A DNA stretch of 64,000 nucleotides from Strongylocentrotus purpuratus. Taxonomy: Eukaryota; Echinodermata; Echinoidea; Camarodonta; Strongylocentrotidae. The notes below the pieces were generated by a model. It was not told the origin of the DNA, made no database searches, and saw only the letters and a program-made list of their open reading frames with translations. The position numbers were made by a program, and so were the translations under genes. Positions 31,384-45,800 of the stretch are shown piece by piece; positions within the stretch are counted from its first letter, which is position 1; each line of letters begins with the position of its first letter. The stretch covers positions 1,891,501 through 1,955,500 of the forward strand of contig NW_022145597.1 of assembly GCF_000002235.5 (NCBI RefSeq), in the 5' to 3' direction.

Positions 31384-33929
31384 CAGGCGCGGATCCAGGG
31401 GGCCGAGCGGGCCTTGCCCCCCCCCCCCCGCAAAAAAAAAAAAAAAGAGAGAGAGAGAGAGAGAAGGAAAAGAAGGGAAAGGGAAAGAGGAGAGAAAGGG
31501 AAAAAAGAAGAGGAAGAAGAAAAGAAAAGAGGGAGAAGAAAAGAAAAGAGGGAAGAAGGATATCGGGGGGGGGGCAAAAGGACTTCCCAGGCTGTTGCCT
31601 CTTCCCCCCCCCCCCCCCCCCCCCCCCCCAATCAAACAAATAAAAGAGAAGGAAGGAAAGGGAAAGAAAAAAGGAAAAGAGGAGAAAAAGGGAAGTAAAA
31701 AGAGGACGAAGAAAAGAAAAGAAGGGGGATATCAGTTGCAATTTTCCCCGCCAACAACTTGTGGATCGGGGGGGGGGCAAAAGGTCCTTGCCTCCCCCCC
31801 CCCCCGTCCCCGCAAAAAAAAAGAGAGAAGGAAGGAAAAGGAAAAGAAGAGAGCTAAAAGGGAACAAAAAAGAGGAAGAAGAAAAGAAAAGGGAGACAAG
31901 AAGGGGGAGATCAGTTGCGGTTAATCCCGCCAACAACTTGTGTGGAGCGAGGTGGGGGCAAAAATGACCCCCCCCCCCCCCCGCTCAAACCTAAACGAGA
32001 GAGAAGGGAAAGGGAAAGAGGAGAGGGAAAAAGAATGAAGAAAAGAACGGGGATATCAGTTGCAATTTTCCCGCCAACAAGGTGTAGATAGGGAGGGGGG
32101 GGGGGGGGGAACTGGCGTACTGATAGGGAAGGGGGGGGGGGGGGGGGGGGGGGGTCTTGGGGAAAATAAAATTCAAACGTGGTTAATTTCTAATTCCATA
32201 ACGGTGGTTTACAAATAATGTTGAAATGACATAATTTTCGAGATTTTTCCTCACTTTTAAGTAAATTATACTTTTTTATGCGTTTGTTGGAAAATGACAA
32301 ATTCCTAAATTTACAGCCAGGCAAGAAAATGCTTCTTGAGATGCCTACATGTCAGGGCCCGCCCAACGGCGGGGATCGGGATCCTCGAGCCCCCCCCCCC
32401 CCCCCCATTAAAAAAAAAGTATATTAAAGAGAAATAGAAAGAAAGAGAGCAAGAAAGAAAAGTTAACTGTCAGTGTCACATTATAATGAGGTATCAAAAT
32501 ATGCTCATCTGACCATGACTAAGTGCCTATAATACCCCGAGGGCTCTGCCCCCTGGATTCCACCCAGGGCCCTAAAGGTCCCTTAGATGCTCATCTGACG
32601 GTAGTTTACTGCCTAAAACCCTGAGCTTCCGGGGGCTCCGTCCCCTGAACCCCACGCCAATTAGTGACCTGCCAGTGTCACAATTAGGTATCAAAATAAT
32701 GCTCATCTGACCGTAATTAAATGCCTAAAACCCCTGAACTTCCGGGGCTCTGCCCACTGGACCCCGCCTAGGGCCCTAAGGCGGACCCCTGAATGCTAAT
32801 CTGACCGTATATTATTGCCTTAAACCCCTGAGCATCCGGGGGCGGACATATGCAGGCGCGTAGCCATGGGGCGGTGGGGTGGTTCCCGAAAAAAACGCGC
32901 GGGAAGGGGGGGGGGGGGACTGATTTAGACAAAGATTAAGAGTCGAGAACGGTACAACAAACCGTCTCCTTTCTCTAATGATTCAATGAAACGCAAAAGC
33001 TTCGCGTTTGATGGGGGAAACTTAATTCAGACGAGGATTACTTTCGAGAGCGGTACAACAAATCGTCTTCTTTCACTAATAATTTAATGAAATGTAAAAG
33101 CTTCCGCGCTTCGCGCGCACGGATTGGGGGGGGGGGGGGGGAGGGGAACTGAATTCAGACGAGGATTAAGAGTCAAGAACGGTACAACGAATCGTCTTGT
33201 TTCTCTAATAATTAAATTAAATGTCAAAGCTTTTTGCGCTTCGCACAGGAGGTGGGGTAACTGAACTTAGACAAGGATTAAGAGTCCAGAACGGTACAAC
33301 GAATCGTCTTCTTCCTCTAATGATTTAATGAAACGTAAAAGCTTCCGCGCTTCACGATCGCGGATGGGGGGGGGGGAACTGAATTCGGACGAGGATTAAG
33401 AGTCGAAAACGGTACTACGAATCGTCTTCTTTCTCTAATGATTTAATGAAACGTACAAGCTTCCGAGCTTTGCGCGGGAGGGGGGGGGGATGAATTTAGA
33501 CGAGGATTAAGAGTAAAAATGGTACAACGAATCGTCTTCTTTCTCTTATGATTTAATGAAACGTAAAAGCTTACGCGCTTCGCGCAGGGATGGGGGGGGG
33601 TGAACCCCCCCCTTCGTTTTTTTATGTGTGTATTTTGGAGCAAATCCCCCACCCCCCTTTTGTGATGTTTTTTTTTGTTTTTTTTTTTAATAAAAAAATA
33701 ATAAAAATAATAATAATTATGCCAATGGCTGACCTAAAAAAGGTGACCTCACCCCCCCCCCAAAGGAACAAAATGTCAAATTTTCAAAAGTGTCCTCTTA
33801 CCCCCCCCCCCCCCCCCCCCCCCGCGCTTATTCAGCAGCTGGCTGAGTCGTTGCGATTTTTTGGGGGGACCAAAAAATTAAAAAAAAAGTGGCCCCCCCC
33901 CCCCCTAAGAAATCCTGGATCCGCGCCTG
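31384..33929. mobile_element. Composite non-autonomous hAT-like element (2.55 kb) with 8-bp TSD
   Basis: Ends CAGGCGCGGATCCAGG and CCTGGATCCGCGCCTG are perfect complements, flanked by GTACGGTC at 31376-31383 and 33930-33937. In order it contains family D purine units (31420-32120), a family B block (32180-32850) and six or so array C units (32935-33592), then poly-C/T-A debris. No transposase coding was found. It holds three repeat types that also occur separately elsewhere in the window. Confidence 0.92.
32935..33592 (+). repeat. ~110-bp tandem array C, copy 3 (about 6 units)
   Basis: Same unit as 6861-7262 and 14160-15330 ('gtacaacgaatcgtcttctt', 'gcttccgcgcttcgcgcg', 'gacgaggattaagagtcgag'), interspersed with poly-G runs. 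Confidence 0.9.
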
Positions 33930-33937
33930 GTACGGTC

Positions 33938-34877
33938 AGCTCCGTTTGGGGGGTTTCATGAAATCAAGATTATGGATAAATCAATATGATTACTAATATC
34001 CTGAGGTTGGAGAATTCTGATATCATGGACAAACGAAAATCTTGAACATTTTCATTGGCTAAAATTTTATAGTTTCTAGGTGCCTGGATATGTTAGGTCC
34101 ATACGTCCTAATAAAAGCTCCGTTCGCATAATCCTTCCGGTCACAAAATCGTATCTTATTTAGCTAAAAGTCTTGAAAATCTAACTTCCTCACTTATTTG
34201 GATATAGTATATCGTGTTAAGTATATCGTGCAATATTGTATATTTACGAAAAGCTTGAGTGTGGTATATAACCTAAAGGCTAAATCCACTCCAAAATAAT
34301 TCGCTTTCAATAGATGCAGAAAAACAAGAGAAGCAGAGCAAATAAAAGAAAAAATGAGTAAAATCGGATAACTAATAAGGAAGTTATGAATTTTAAAAAA
34401 ACTATGAAAAACTATGGAACAATGGAAATCACTACATAAATTGCCAATTTGGATATCAGTTTGAAACGCCTTTGCCTCACTATTTATCAATTGCTTTATA
34501 TATTTTTATCACATTAATTTCCCTCTTTATCCCCCTAAAACTTGATTTCCCCATGCCTTTGCCCAGGTTATATTATTCGTATCGTATTGCGGGCATGACA
34601 TTTCACAAGATCTTTTATAAACTTTTGAAGAATTAAACTATTTTCAGAATATTGTATATTCATAATTATTGACTTTTATGTAAATACATTTTCAAAATTT
34701 ACATTTTTCATGAAAAAAATACTCTATATTAGATTATTAGTGCATCCACACAAAAACATATTATTTTCAATATAACTTGGATGCTGGTGTTAGGAAATGT
34801 GATTCTTAGGGGAAAAGTGAGAAATTTATATTACCAATAGAAAGAAAACAATAAGAGGATAGCGAGGCAATGGCGTC
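33938..34877. other. AT-rich intergenic sequence, nothing recognised
   Basis: No gene or mobile-element signal was found in this stretch. Confidence 0.5.
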
Positions 34878-34923
34878 AGGCGCGGATCCAGGGGGGCCGA
34901 GCGGGCCTTGCCCCCCCCCCCGC

Positions 34924-34961
<38 letters not shown>

Positions 34962-35214
34962 AAAATAAGGGAAAGAGGAGAGAAAGGGAAAGAAAGAAGA
35001 GGAAGAAAAAATAAAAAGGGGGGAAGAGATCGGGGGCCGAAAAGGGCCTTGCCTCCTCCTCCCCCCTCCCATAAAAAAAAATAAGAGAGAAGGAAGAAAA
35101 GGGAAAGAAAAAAAAGGGGGATATCAGTTGCAATTTTCCCGTTAACAAGTTGTGGATCGGGGGAGGCAAGGGCTCTTGCCTTCCCCCTCCCGCTCCCTCA
35201 CCCCCCCCCCCCCT

Positions 35215-35256
<42 letters not shown>

Positions 35257-36255
35257 AGGAAAAGGGAAAGAGGAGAGCTAAAAGGGAACAAAAAAGAGGA
35301 AGAAGAAAAGAAAAGGGTGAAAAGAAGGGAAGATAAGTTGCTGTTAATCCCGCCAACAACGTGCGGAGCGGGGTGGGGGCCGAAAGGCCCTTGCCCCCCC
35401 CCCCCGGTCAACCTAAAAGAGAGAGAAGAAAGGGAAGGGAAAAGTAAAGAGGAGAGAATGGGAAAGAAAAAAAAGAGAAAGAAGAAAGGTAAGGGAGATA
35501 AGTTGCGATTTTTTTCCCCCCGCCAACAAGGTTTAATCGGGGGGGGGGGGGGGGGCATTGGCGTACTGATAGAGGGGGGGGGGGGGCGGCTGGGGGAAAA
35601 TAAAATTTAAACGTGGTTTATTTTTAATTCCATAACGGTGGTTTACAAATAATGCTTAAATGACATAATTTTCCGAGATTTTTCCTCACTTGTTAGTAAA
35701 TTACCTATACTTTTGTATGCGTTTGTTGGAAAATGAAAATGAAAATGACAAATTCCTAAATTTACAGCCAGGCAAAAAATATTCTTCTTGAAATGCCTAC
35801 ATGTCAGGGCCCGCGGAACGGCGGGGATCGGGAGCCTCGAGCCCCCCCCCCCCCACACTTAAAAAAGTGTATTAAAGAGAAATAGAAAGAAAGAGAGCAA
35901 GAAAGATAGAACGGTTAACTGCCAGTGTCACAGAATAATGAGGTATCAAAATATGCTTACCTGACCGTGACTAAATGCCTATAAAACCCCTAAGCTTTCG
36001 GGGCTCTGCCCCCTGCATTCCACCTCGGCCCCTAAGGCGGGCCCTTAGATGCTCATCTGACGGTAATTTATTGCCTTAAACCCCTGAGCTTCCGAGGGCC
36101 GGGGGTGGGGCGGTCCTCCCTAAAACGCCGACCCAAAATACAAAGACAAAAAAATAAAAGAGAGGAGAGAAAAGGAAGAGGACGTAAGAAGAAAAATGAG
36201 CAGGGGGGGGGGGCGGGCCTCCCGCCCCCCCCCCCCCCCTGGATCCGCCACTGCC
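34878..36255. mobile_element. hAT-like composite debris (family D plus family B)
   Basis: Starts CAGGCGCGGATCCAGG after 'caatggcgt' and ends CCTGGATCCGCCACTG near 36254. It contains four to five family D units (34915-35545) and a family B block (35600-36100). The ends differ from each other and no 8-bp duplication was found, so this is probably two broken or merged elements. Confidence 0.7.
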
Positions 36256-36723
36256 CTCCGGCCCCACTTTGAGAGAAAACCTGGAGAAATGTCGTCGACT
36301 TCGCGATGCGACGGCTAATGTTGTGTACTGTGAATTGTTCAGAGATGGATGGGTGGAGTCGAAAAGTTGAATTGTCCTTGAAGTCCTTAACTGACCAATC
36401 AAATTGCAACACATCTTCTCATTCTAACATTATATAGTGATCAGTTTAAAACAAATACAATTTTATTAGTATAAAATATCTTATGTCATAGAATTATATG
36501 TAAATAATATTTATGTCGAATATTATAATATTTTATACATCAATGATTAAATCTAAAATACAAATTTAAATAATTTATGTTAAACAAAAGTCTACGATCA
36601 TCAAATTGACAGAGATAAGAATACGTGTATATCATGCAACGAGAAGCACTTGGAGTTGCCGTGTTGGTTAGAAAGTGACAGTGTCGGACTATTATCAAGC
36701 TTTCACTCATCATTTACGCCATT
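36256..36723 (+). promoter_or_regulatory. Probable DNAJC3 promoter and 5' UTR region
   Basis: Lies directly before the DNAJC3 start codon. A CCAAT box is present at 36395-36399. DNAJC3 is an unfolded-protein-response gene in other animals, but no perfect CCAAT-N9-CCACG ER-stress element was seen by eye. The transcription start cannot be placed. Confidence 0.4.
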
Positions 36724-36811
36724 ATGGCGAAACGAAAGGAATTGTTCAATTTGCACAACTTTTTAAGTTCCCTTCCAGTTCTTTTGGTGACTTTATCGCT
36801 ACATTATGACG
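36724..36811 (+). CDS. DNAJC3: DNAJC3 exon 1 (start codon and signal peptide)
   Basis: ATG at 36724. 29 codons plus one base encode a basic N-terminus (MAKRK) and a hydrophobic signal-peptide core. Donor G|GTAAGT. The split codon completes as Asp with exon 2. Confidence 0.85.
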
Positions 36812-39800
36812 GTAAGTTTACTCATCTTGGCCGTATTCATCCTGTGCGTAGTCCCGTTCGTTTAATTTTTCGTCCAGTAACAAAGCTGAGCGACTGGGCC
36901 ACTGGGGCGCTGGGGCCCAGGTTCGCAGCGCTCGCGCCGCCTGCCTGAAAGGCTCCATGACTTGTCTTTGGTGAGCCCTATGAGTATGAGTATGACATGT
37001 CTGCGCACCTAACATTTGTTCTTCTTTTCTAAGTTCTAACTTTAGTTGAGTAGACCCTACTGGCTACTGTCCTTCTGAAATCTGAATTGGCATGTGTGAC
37101 TGTGTCTGTGTGAGTGTTAGACCGAATTTTCCGTCTCTTTCGTTCGTTAGCCTCTTATTGGGGTAGAGGGGTCTAGGGTCGGCTCTCTCTTTAGAGACCA
37201 AAACAGACTATCCCGCGAAATGTGTAGGGTTATGTGGGCAAATCAGTAGAGTCTAGCCTATACCAAACTTGCAAAACTTAATAATAGAAGTTAGAAAATT
37301 ACTCCTTTCACAGGATGCATATCCGATGCATTTTAATTGTAAAGTAGATCTAGGTTACAACTTATTTACTTCGGTTCCACTTACCAAATTGACTGAAATA
37401 ATCTGTTTAATGGTCCATTTTTAGGAAATTATGGGTCAAAATCGATATCCATGATAAAAATCTTGCAGCGGGCGTTTAAACTCTAGCTGCGCATGATGTC
37501 ATCTAAATCTCATCCCTTCTAGTCTATGGCTACGCCGAAGGCAAAATGATTATAACGGAAAACTGTACACGAGCGACGAGTTCGTAATGACATGCACAGT
37601 TTTTCCGTTATAATCACCTGATCGGCTCAAGATCGGACCCCGATGCAATGATTGGTTACAGGCCTAATTTCGGCTATAATGTCTCGCCAATCACATTTTT
37701 TTTGTATCTCTAGTTCGGAGACGCCAATGTTTGTTTTCCTATTAAAGTTACTATGTCCCTTTTGCAGCCAACCTCAAATACTGTAGAACTTTGCAGGAAT
37801 TATGAATATGTCATGTATGTCCTATCTGTGAAATTTAAACGTTAGCAGTGTCCTCATATTCAAATTATGCAAGGAAACCCGTTTCCTTGCTAGACTTCAC
37901 TGTCAGACACTATTGAGTGACTGACTGGCTTTTTTTCTTCTTTGGTAATAACATACATGAAAAGAGTTGTAAAGGGTACATGCATTTGTCTACATCAATA
38001 ACCCACTTCTTGTGATGGCCAAGATTAAACTTATTGAATCTTTGCGCAGCATAAAACGTACATGTATGACCATTCGGTACAATTGTCTGAAAATCAAGAC
38101 TATTACTTTTGGGCTCTATAGCCCTAAAGTCGATTTGACATCTAATAGTCATTATTTTCCCACTTGAAGGTATTTTCAAGCCCCACCTTTTTTAGGGAAG
38201 TTCTAAATAAGTATTTTCTTTCAAATGCAGTTGAAATTTAACTTTTTCCTTTTTTTGGCCTGCAAATGGGACATAGTACCTTTGAAGTATTATTTTAAAA
38301 TTATGACAGATCGTTTTTGAGTGTGTGTGTCTTTTCATGCCAAATTTAGCAAAACAAAATAAATCTGCATGTACATGTACGTCTTTTTCGTCAATGCTGA
38401 CAAAAATTAAATGAATATTTCCTAGATTTTTTTATTTATTTATTTATTATTTATTTATTTATTCATTGATTGATTGATTGATTTATTTTTGTATTTATTT
38501 ATGTATTTTTTTATTTATTTATTTATTTATTTATTCATTTATTTATTTATTGTTTTTTTTTTTTTTTTGGGGGGGGGGGGGGGGGCTGTATCTTTTGATA
38601 GAAACATCGGTGAGACTTGAAATTTGAAATGTATTATTCTGAGTAAATGTTTTTTGAAATATCCAACCATAATGGTGGAAAGCGATCCCAAAGGGAAAAT
38701 TGAATAATCGTTCAGGCACCCTACTGTTAATTATGTTTTTTTTTCTTTCTATGTAGATGGAGAGGCCAATTCTGAATCAGAAGCCAAGAGATACATGCAG
38801 ACTGGAAACACTTTATTAGCTGCTGGTCAACTAGCTGATGCACTGGCCCAATACAATTCTGCAATAGGTACTAAAAAGCATTACCAATCTTTGGCATCTT
38901 GCCTCATAGAAAAGATGTGATATAGGAATTTAAAATACAGTCAAACTTTCTTCAGTGACCCCTTAGATTCCTCTCCTTTTCTGAAAACTTCTGTGTAAAA
39001 AGTATATAAAAATGGACAGTATTCTTAATTTGCATTTAAAGCAGACGAAGGTTGAGTTCTGCAATTCTGGGAAAAGGTGAAAAATAATTTGTGAGCGTTA
39101 ATGTATTATGCAAGTGTGGAAGATCATCAGATAAAAAATGTTCCCTGAAAAGCATGGCTCTTCAAATGCCTTTATATTCTAAATATGGCACTTAACATCA
39201 TAAAAATCGGGACAGATTTTTATGCCACTTGTTTGTGTAGTCACTTATAGATCTTTCTGTGTACAGTGCTTATAACTTTACCAAGATTGGGCCAAATTTC
39301 TAATCATTTTGATGATTCCAGAACCTTGCAGTACACACAAATACTTATAATACAGTGTATGCTAGATGATCAACCTCTTCTGAACGATTCCACAATGTTT
39401 CTTTCACATTGCAATCGCATGACCATAACTGGTCTTTCATTTTGTGTGTGCATGTATCTAGACAATGATCCTAATAACTACATGGCCTACTACAAGAGAG
39501 CTGCTGTGTACCTGGCCCAGGGAAGGTCCAAACTAGCCCTACCAGACCTGAAGAAAAGTATGACTCTCAAGTCCGACTTCACCCCTGCTCTCATCAACCA
39601 TGGGAATGTGCTCTTTAAACTGGGACACCTTGCTAAAGCTAGTGAAGATTACGCTGCAGTGGTGAGATAACAGATTAATTTTTATCCTAATTGTCAATTC
39701 ATACAAACTACTCATTCTTAAGGGCGGTGTTTCACAAAGATCCTAAGTCGAACTTAACTCTAAGTTGGACTTAAACATTATGGAGAGCCATTTGTAGCCT

Positions 39801-42784
39801 TAAAAATAAAAACTATTCGAAAGCCAAAATTCAAGTATTTTAGACTTTTCATAAATTCCACATCAAGAACATCAAATATCCTTGATACGGTAATAGAAAA
39901 TATGAATGATGTGAATCAACATTTTATGCCTATTTAAAATAACTTTTACAAAATATTTTCAAAAATGCTAACGGCTTTTCATAATTGTTAAGATCAACTT
40001 AGAGTTAAGTTCGACTTAGGATCTTTGTGAAACACTCCCCTGTGCAGTTAGCATCTACCAGTCTCCTTTGGCAAACATTACATTTGGCTCTCTCCACCCA
40101 GGTGAAGTAGACAGGTACCCGGAAGGAAAAATTTGTGAGCATCTTATTATGGTAGTTCAGCTAATGTCAGGGTAATATAATTGCAGGGCCCTTAGAGAGA
40201 CCAGAAGTAGTACTGATGAGGCTAATCTCCATAGCTAAGAACATAATATTACAAGTATTAATCATGATATACACTGAAACATAACAAGCACAAGTAATTC
40301 AAGGAGTTTTCTCTGTATAGTGGATGGTTGTTTGATAAGAAATTGATGAAACATTTATTTTTGCTAAGTGCTGCTTCATTGATTTGCTTGGGTTCAAGAA
40401 TACATGACAAGATGCATTGTAAATTTGTTTAAGAGTTAACCACCCCAAAAATGCTGACAAAGGAATAGGAAAGTAGATATGGTTTCAATTTCAAATGACT
40501 GTGATACACATGATGAGTGCTAAGTCTACTATATTTGGAGCTCAAGTCATTCAAAATAAAAGATGTCACTGATTGTTTTTCTCTCCTTCTTTTCTTTCTG
40601 CTGACAGTTGAAATACGATCCTTCAAATAAAGAGGCCGACAAGCAACTTGGAATGACTCGTACTGTTGAGGAGCGAATAACGTTAGGAGATCAACTGTTC
40701 CAATCAAATCAACACGAGCAAGCATTAGATGCCTACTCAAAAGTTCTTATGGTAAGACAGTAGTTACATTTGTTAGGATTAATACAAAGGATAGTGACAA
40801 TTTAAAAAGTCAATCAACATTACACTTTCTGCAATAAGAAATGACTCATGCATCAGAAAACCAACAACAAAAAGAAAATCATTGATATTTGTAATAATAA
40901 TATTACTAGTATGTCATTCTTATATAGCGCATTTCACATAATGGTATATCATCTCTTTAGATGCGCTTCCAAAGGACTTTGGATATAAAATGACGAAGGG
41001 AAAATATACTGCTGTTTGAGAATTAATTTTCCTAGCCCCCTCCCCCCCCCCCAAAAAAAAAAGAAAAAATTTGTTCCTTAATAAATTATGGCTTGATCTC
41101 ATATGGAAATGATAACCCACCTCAAATACACTATCGCTGCAAAATAATGACATACATAAGTTTAGTGCGATTCACATTTCTATAAACTTTTCACTTTGCT
41201 TTAGCATTTTGATATGTTATGTGTCTTTTATTTGATATATGATGTCCCTTGAATGGTATTTCAAATTCTTGCTATGTATAAAGTCACTGTCTTGTCATGT
41301 TTTGTGCTGAAAGCCCGAGGACCGTACCTGCTCATAGATTTTTCTTTATACAGTCTTGACGCCCTTCTGGCTTTCAGCACACGACATCATGTTTTTGTCT
41401 TATGTTTTATATATTACATGTTACACCAATGGAAAACAAATTTCTGTATTGTATTATGGACAATAATATCTTGAATCTTGAATCTTGAATCTTGTTCTTT
41501 TGTTCACAGTATTTACCCTGGAATGCAGATATGCACAGGAAACGAGCCAAAGTCTACACACAGCTTGGAGAGTTGTACAAGGCCATCGATGATCTTAGAT
41601 CAGTCACTAAACTGGTTCCAGACAGCACAGAGGTCTATCTTGAAATGAGTAGAACACATGACAGTATGGGCGATCTGGATATGGCCTTAGAGTAAGTCCT
41701 AGTCTAATTTGGTAGTGAAATAGGGCTCTTGAGTATTAAGTCGTAGTCTTCACTGATCTTGAAATGGTGGCTATAGAGAGTAACTCGTAGACCTGATTAG
41801 TTATGTAACAAATATTCTCAAAGAAGTCCAAGTCTTAACTGATGTTAAAATGGGGGCTCTATTCAATTCAATTCAATTCATTCAATTTCAATTTATTATC
41901 CAATATTGGAAATTTGTTTTGCTCACATTTTAAAAACGTACAAAGAATCAAATAAATTTACATACATAATACATCATACAGTTTGTATACTTTGTAATAG
42001 AAATTCTTCAGAATATTGTTTTACAGAAAGTTTTTCTATGTTATTATTAAACAAAATAAGTGAATTATTTGATATGTTTGAGTGAACAGGATGCCCCGGA
42101 AACGTTACAAAAATAGCATCAAAGAAATAAAGAAGAACGTAAAATTCAGGTCACATTTTGATTGTATTTGCGGATCAAAAAAGGAACAAAGGAATTTATA
42201 AAACATTGAGTGAGACAGTTCTTTGTAAGTCTTACCACTGATTGGTCTTGAAATTATGCTTTTAGATTTGGTCTTAGTCCTTGATGATATGAAGGAATAC
42301 CAAACAGGATGAGGGACCTTGATCAGGTTCTAGAGTCTAGAAATGAGTGTTCTGGAATCAGTCTTGTTTCTAATTGGTCGTTAACTCTTTATAAATGGCA
42401 GTTACGAGGGTTCGTTCATGTTCAAGCTAAAAAATAAACAGAATTGCAGGTAGACGCTCAAACAGTTAAAACTTAACTATGTATCTTTACAACATATTTT
42501 ACAAATGTTAGGCATTGCCCAACATGTATATTTATTTGATTTTGCTTTGTTTTATTTTTTAGCGATATCCGAGAATGTTTGAAACTTGATCCTGATCATA
42601 AGGAGTGCTTCCCTCTTTACAAAGTTCTGAAGAAGATCAAGAGATTTCTGGATGCTGCTGAAAACTATATACGTGATGGAAGGTGGGTACTTATGATGAC
42701 AATAACAATTACTATTGGACTGTTTCAGCTTGTCCTCTATCCTTCCCCTGCCCCCCTTCTTCCCCCGCCCCCCTCTTTCTTCCC

Positions 42785-42820
<36 letters not shown>

Positions 42821-45800
42821 CTGTCCCTCTCCTCAGTAATTTTCCTCTTTACCTGTTTATATTATATCTGTTACGTATAACATTAGAACATGAATTAACA
42901 TTTTTTGATTTTTTATATATTTATGCTTGTTTGCATACAAGTATGTTTGCAAACCACTACAACAGCAACTGCTTTCCTTTGGCTATCCTTGGGTACTAGT
43001 CAGTGATATTCATCACCTCTTTTGTCTCCACTTGTTTTTGTTTTCTTCTCTTTTTGCCTGGAATTTACATGAATGAATATGAAATTAGTATTTTTTTAAA
43101 ATAATTTCCCCCCCCCCTTCCTTCTTCTAAGGTATGATGATGCTGTAGGCAAGTTAGAATCATCGATAGAGGCTGCAGGGAAAGGAGGTGTTTATGAACT
43201 CAGGGCAAACGCTAGGATATGCCATGCTTATAGAATGGTAAGAATCAGAGCCATCTTTATACAGAGCTTGGCTAACTTGGTTTCAGTAGGTCACAACATG
43301 GTGCCTACTCTTTTATTTTGTGCTTTTTGTAAGTTTGTACATTATGGGCATAGCTAATTCTAATTTATGTACATTTTGCTTATCCTCTGTTGAAAGTATT
43401 TCACACTTGTTTTGGGAATGCCCTGTTACGCATCAATTCATTCAAGACTTCCAAAGCTCTATGCTAAACAATGAAGTGCTTTGAATAAAAATTGCTTTTG
43501 AATAAAAAATTGCTTTTGAATAAAAATTGCTTTTTGTTTTATCTTTAATTTTGTCATTTTATATGCAAAACACTATATATTCTCTGCGAAATACAAAGGG
43601 AACGGCTATCTTTGAATTCTTTTAGAAAGATGCTCAAACGTTGTTATGAATTTGAGCAGGTTCTTTTTATCAAACGCAATAAATTTGTTGTATTACTTGA
43701 TAAATGGAGACATGTGCAACTGTCACAACATGTACTTTGTTCAAATGATTGAATAAATTTTTCTTTGGAAAAAAAGAAGAAAAAAAGAAAATTATTTCTC
43801 TCTTTTTGTCAGAGGACCTGGGTCTCTTCCTTCATCCATGTAACTTCTTTGTTTTTCTTCCACTGAAATAAAGAGAGGACTTATCATATATATATATAAT
43901 GTTATTACTATTTATTTGACAGGGCCAAAATTACCTGAAGCAATGAAGATGTGTACACGGGTATTGAAAGATGATCCAGAGAATATTGATGTACTTATAG
44001 ACAGAGCTGAGACATATATCCAAGATGAAATGTATGAAGAAGGTGAGTCACTTATGAGACTTTATTGTATTCCAGCTCAGGTGTCTATATTTATAAAACA
44101 AAAAATACAAAATAATGATAATTATGATATTGATAATAATGATTATAATACTTATAATACTTATAATACTTATGATACTACGAATAAAATAGAAATACTT
44201 ATACTAATACTACTACTACTCATCATAACAACAATAACACTAAAACTAAATCTTACCTTGGTAGAGAGTGGCAAATACACTCAAGTATATCAAGTACACA
44301 TTTTCACCTGGGTGGGGACAGGCAAACATGGATTAATGTCTTGCCAAAAGACGTTAGGTGTAGGGCTGAGATTCGAACCCTCAATCCTTGGATTGGGGTC
44401 AAGTGAATGAGCCACTATACCATGACACCTGCCCCCATCAAAAGAAGTGAATCCAACATTGATTTGTACAACTTACAAGGAATTTGAACAGTTCAAACTT
44501 GCAGAAAATTCTGTCAAAATGGTTATGATCCTAATGTAATCTATTCTGTTTGATTAGGATACAGTAAGTAATACCTCTGTTGATAATTTGATATCCCATC
44601 TATTCTGACCATTTTGATTGTTTCTCCCTTTCTTCTTTCAGCTGTAAATGATTACCAGAAAGCCAAAGAAGTAGACGATATACAAAGAACACAAGAAGGA
44701 TTAGATAGAGCGCAGAAACTTTTAAAACAATCCAAGAAAAGAGATTACTACAAAATATTAGGAGTCAGAAGGTAAGATCATATGAAATCAAGGCTTTTTG
44801 TGATCTCATTATACATGGAGTCACAAACATAAAATTGACTTCGCCATTAATTCGCCGTTAATAATTACACTTAATATTCAGGGGCTAGAAATCAAAACTC
44901 CTGGATGGATGAAGGTCCTCCCTCCTCCTCCTCCTCCTCCTCCTTGGTTGCATGCTAACTATTTGTATTTTTAAAATTAAAAAAAATTCTACATATCACC
45001 TTACATGAATGCAACCCAAAATGATAAAGTTCTTCAGTTGGCTATGCAATGGCATTTAGAACTTGGTGTAGTTTTAACGTGACCAAGTTTCTTTCATACA
45101 TCTTCTTCTTGCAGAAATGCAGGCAAAAAGGACATATTGAAGGCCTATCGTCAGCTCGCCATGATATGGCATCCGGATAAACATGAAGAAGGGGAAGAAA
45201 AATCCAAAGCAGAGAAGAAATTCATGGACATTGCTGATGCCAAAGAAGTACTCACAACCCCAGGTATGATACACTTTAAAGATAAAGATCAGTTCTGGTC
45301 ATGCGATTGCATTGTGAAAGAAACGTTGTGGAATCCATCAGAAAAGGTTGATCATCTAGCATATAAGTATTGGGGTGTACTACAAGGTTCTAGAGTCATC
45401 AAAATGATAAGAAAATTGGCTCAGTCTTGGTAAAGTTACAAGCACTGTACACAGAAAGATGTATAATATACATATTATGCGACTACGCAACACGTGCGCG
45501 ATATCTATCAGGTCCAAATAGATATTACTAATTTACCAAATATATCAATTAGTAGGCGACTTCGCTGCAAAATTTGTGTCATCACGTATTAGTCAAAACA
45601 TATTCTTTCACATGATTGGTAATTCATTTTTTGAGAGGGGGGCGTTTCCAAAACTGGTCTTTACCTTTAATGCTACATTCACAAACACAGTTGTAAACCA
45701 GCATGATTTTTAGTACACTGAATGAATGTTCGCAACAATGTACTTGGGTATCTGTTTTGCAAGATTATGATTATCAATATTATTGTTGCTTTAAAAGCTA

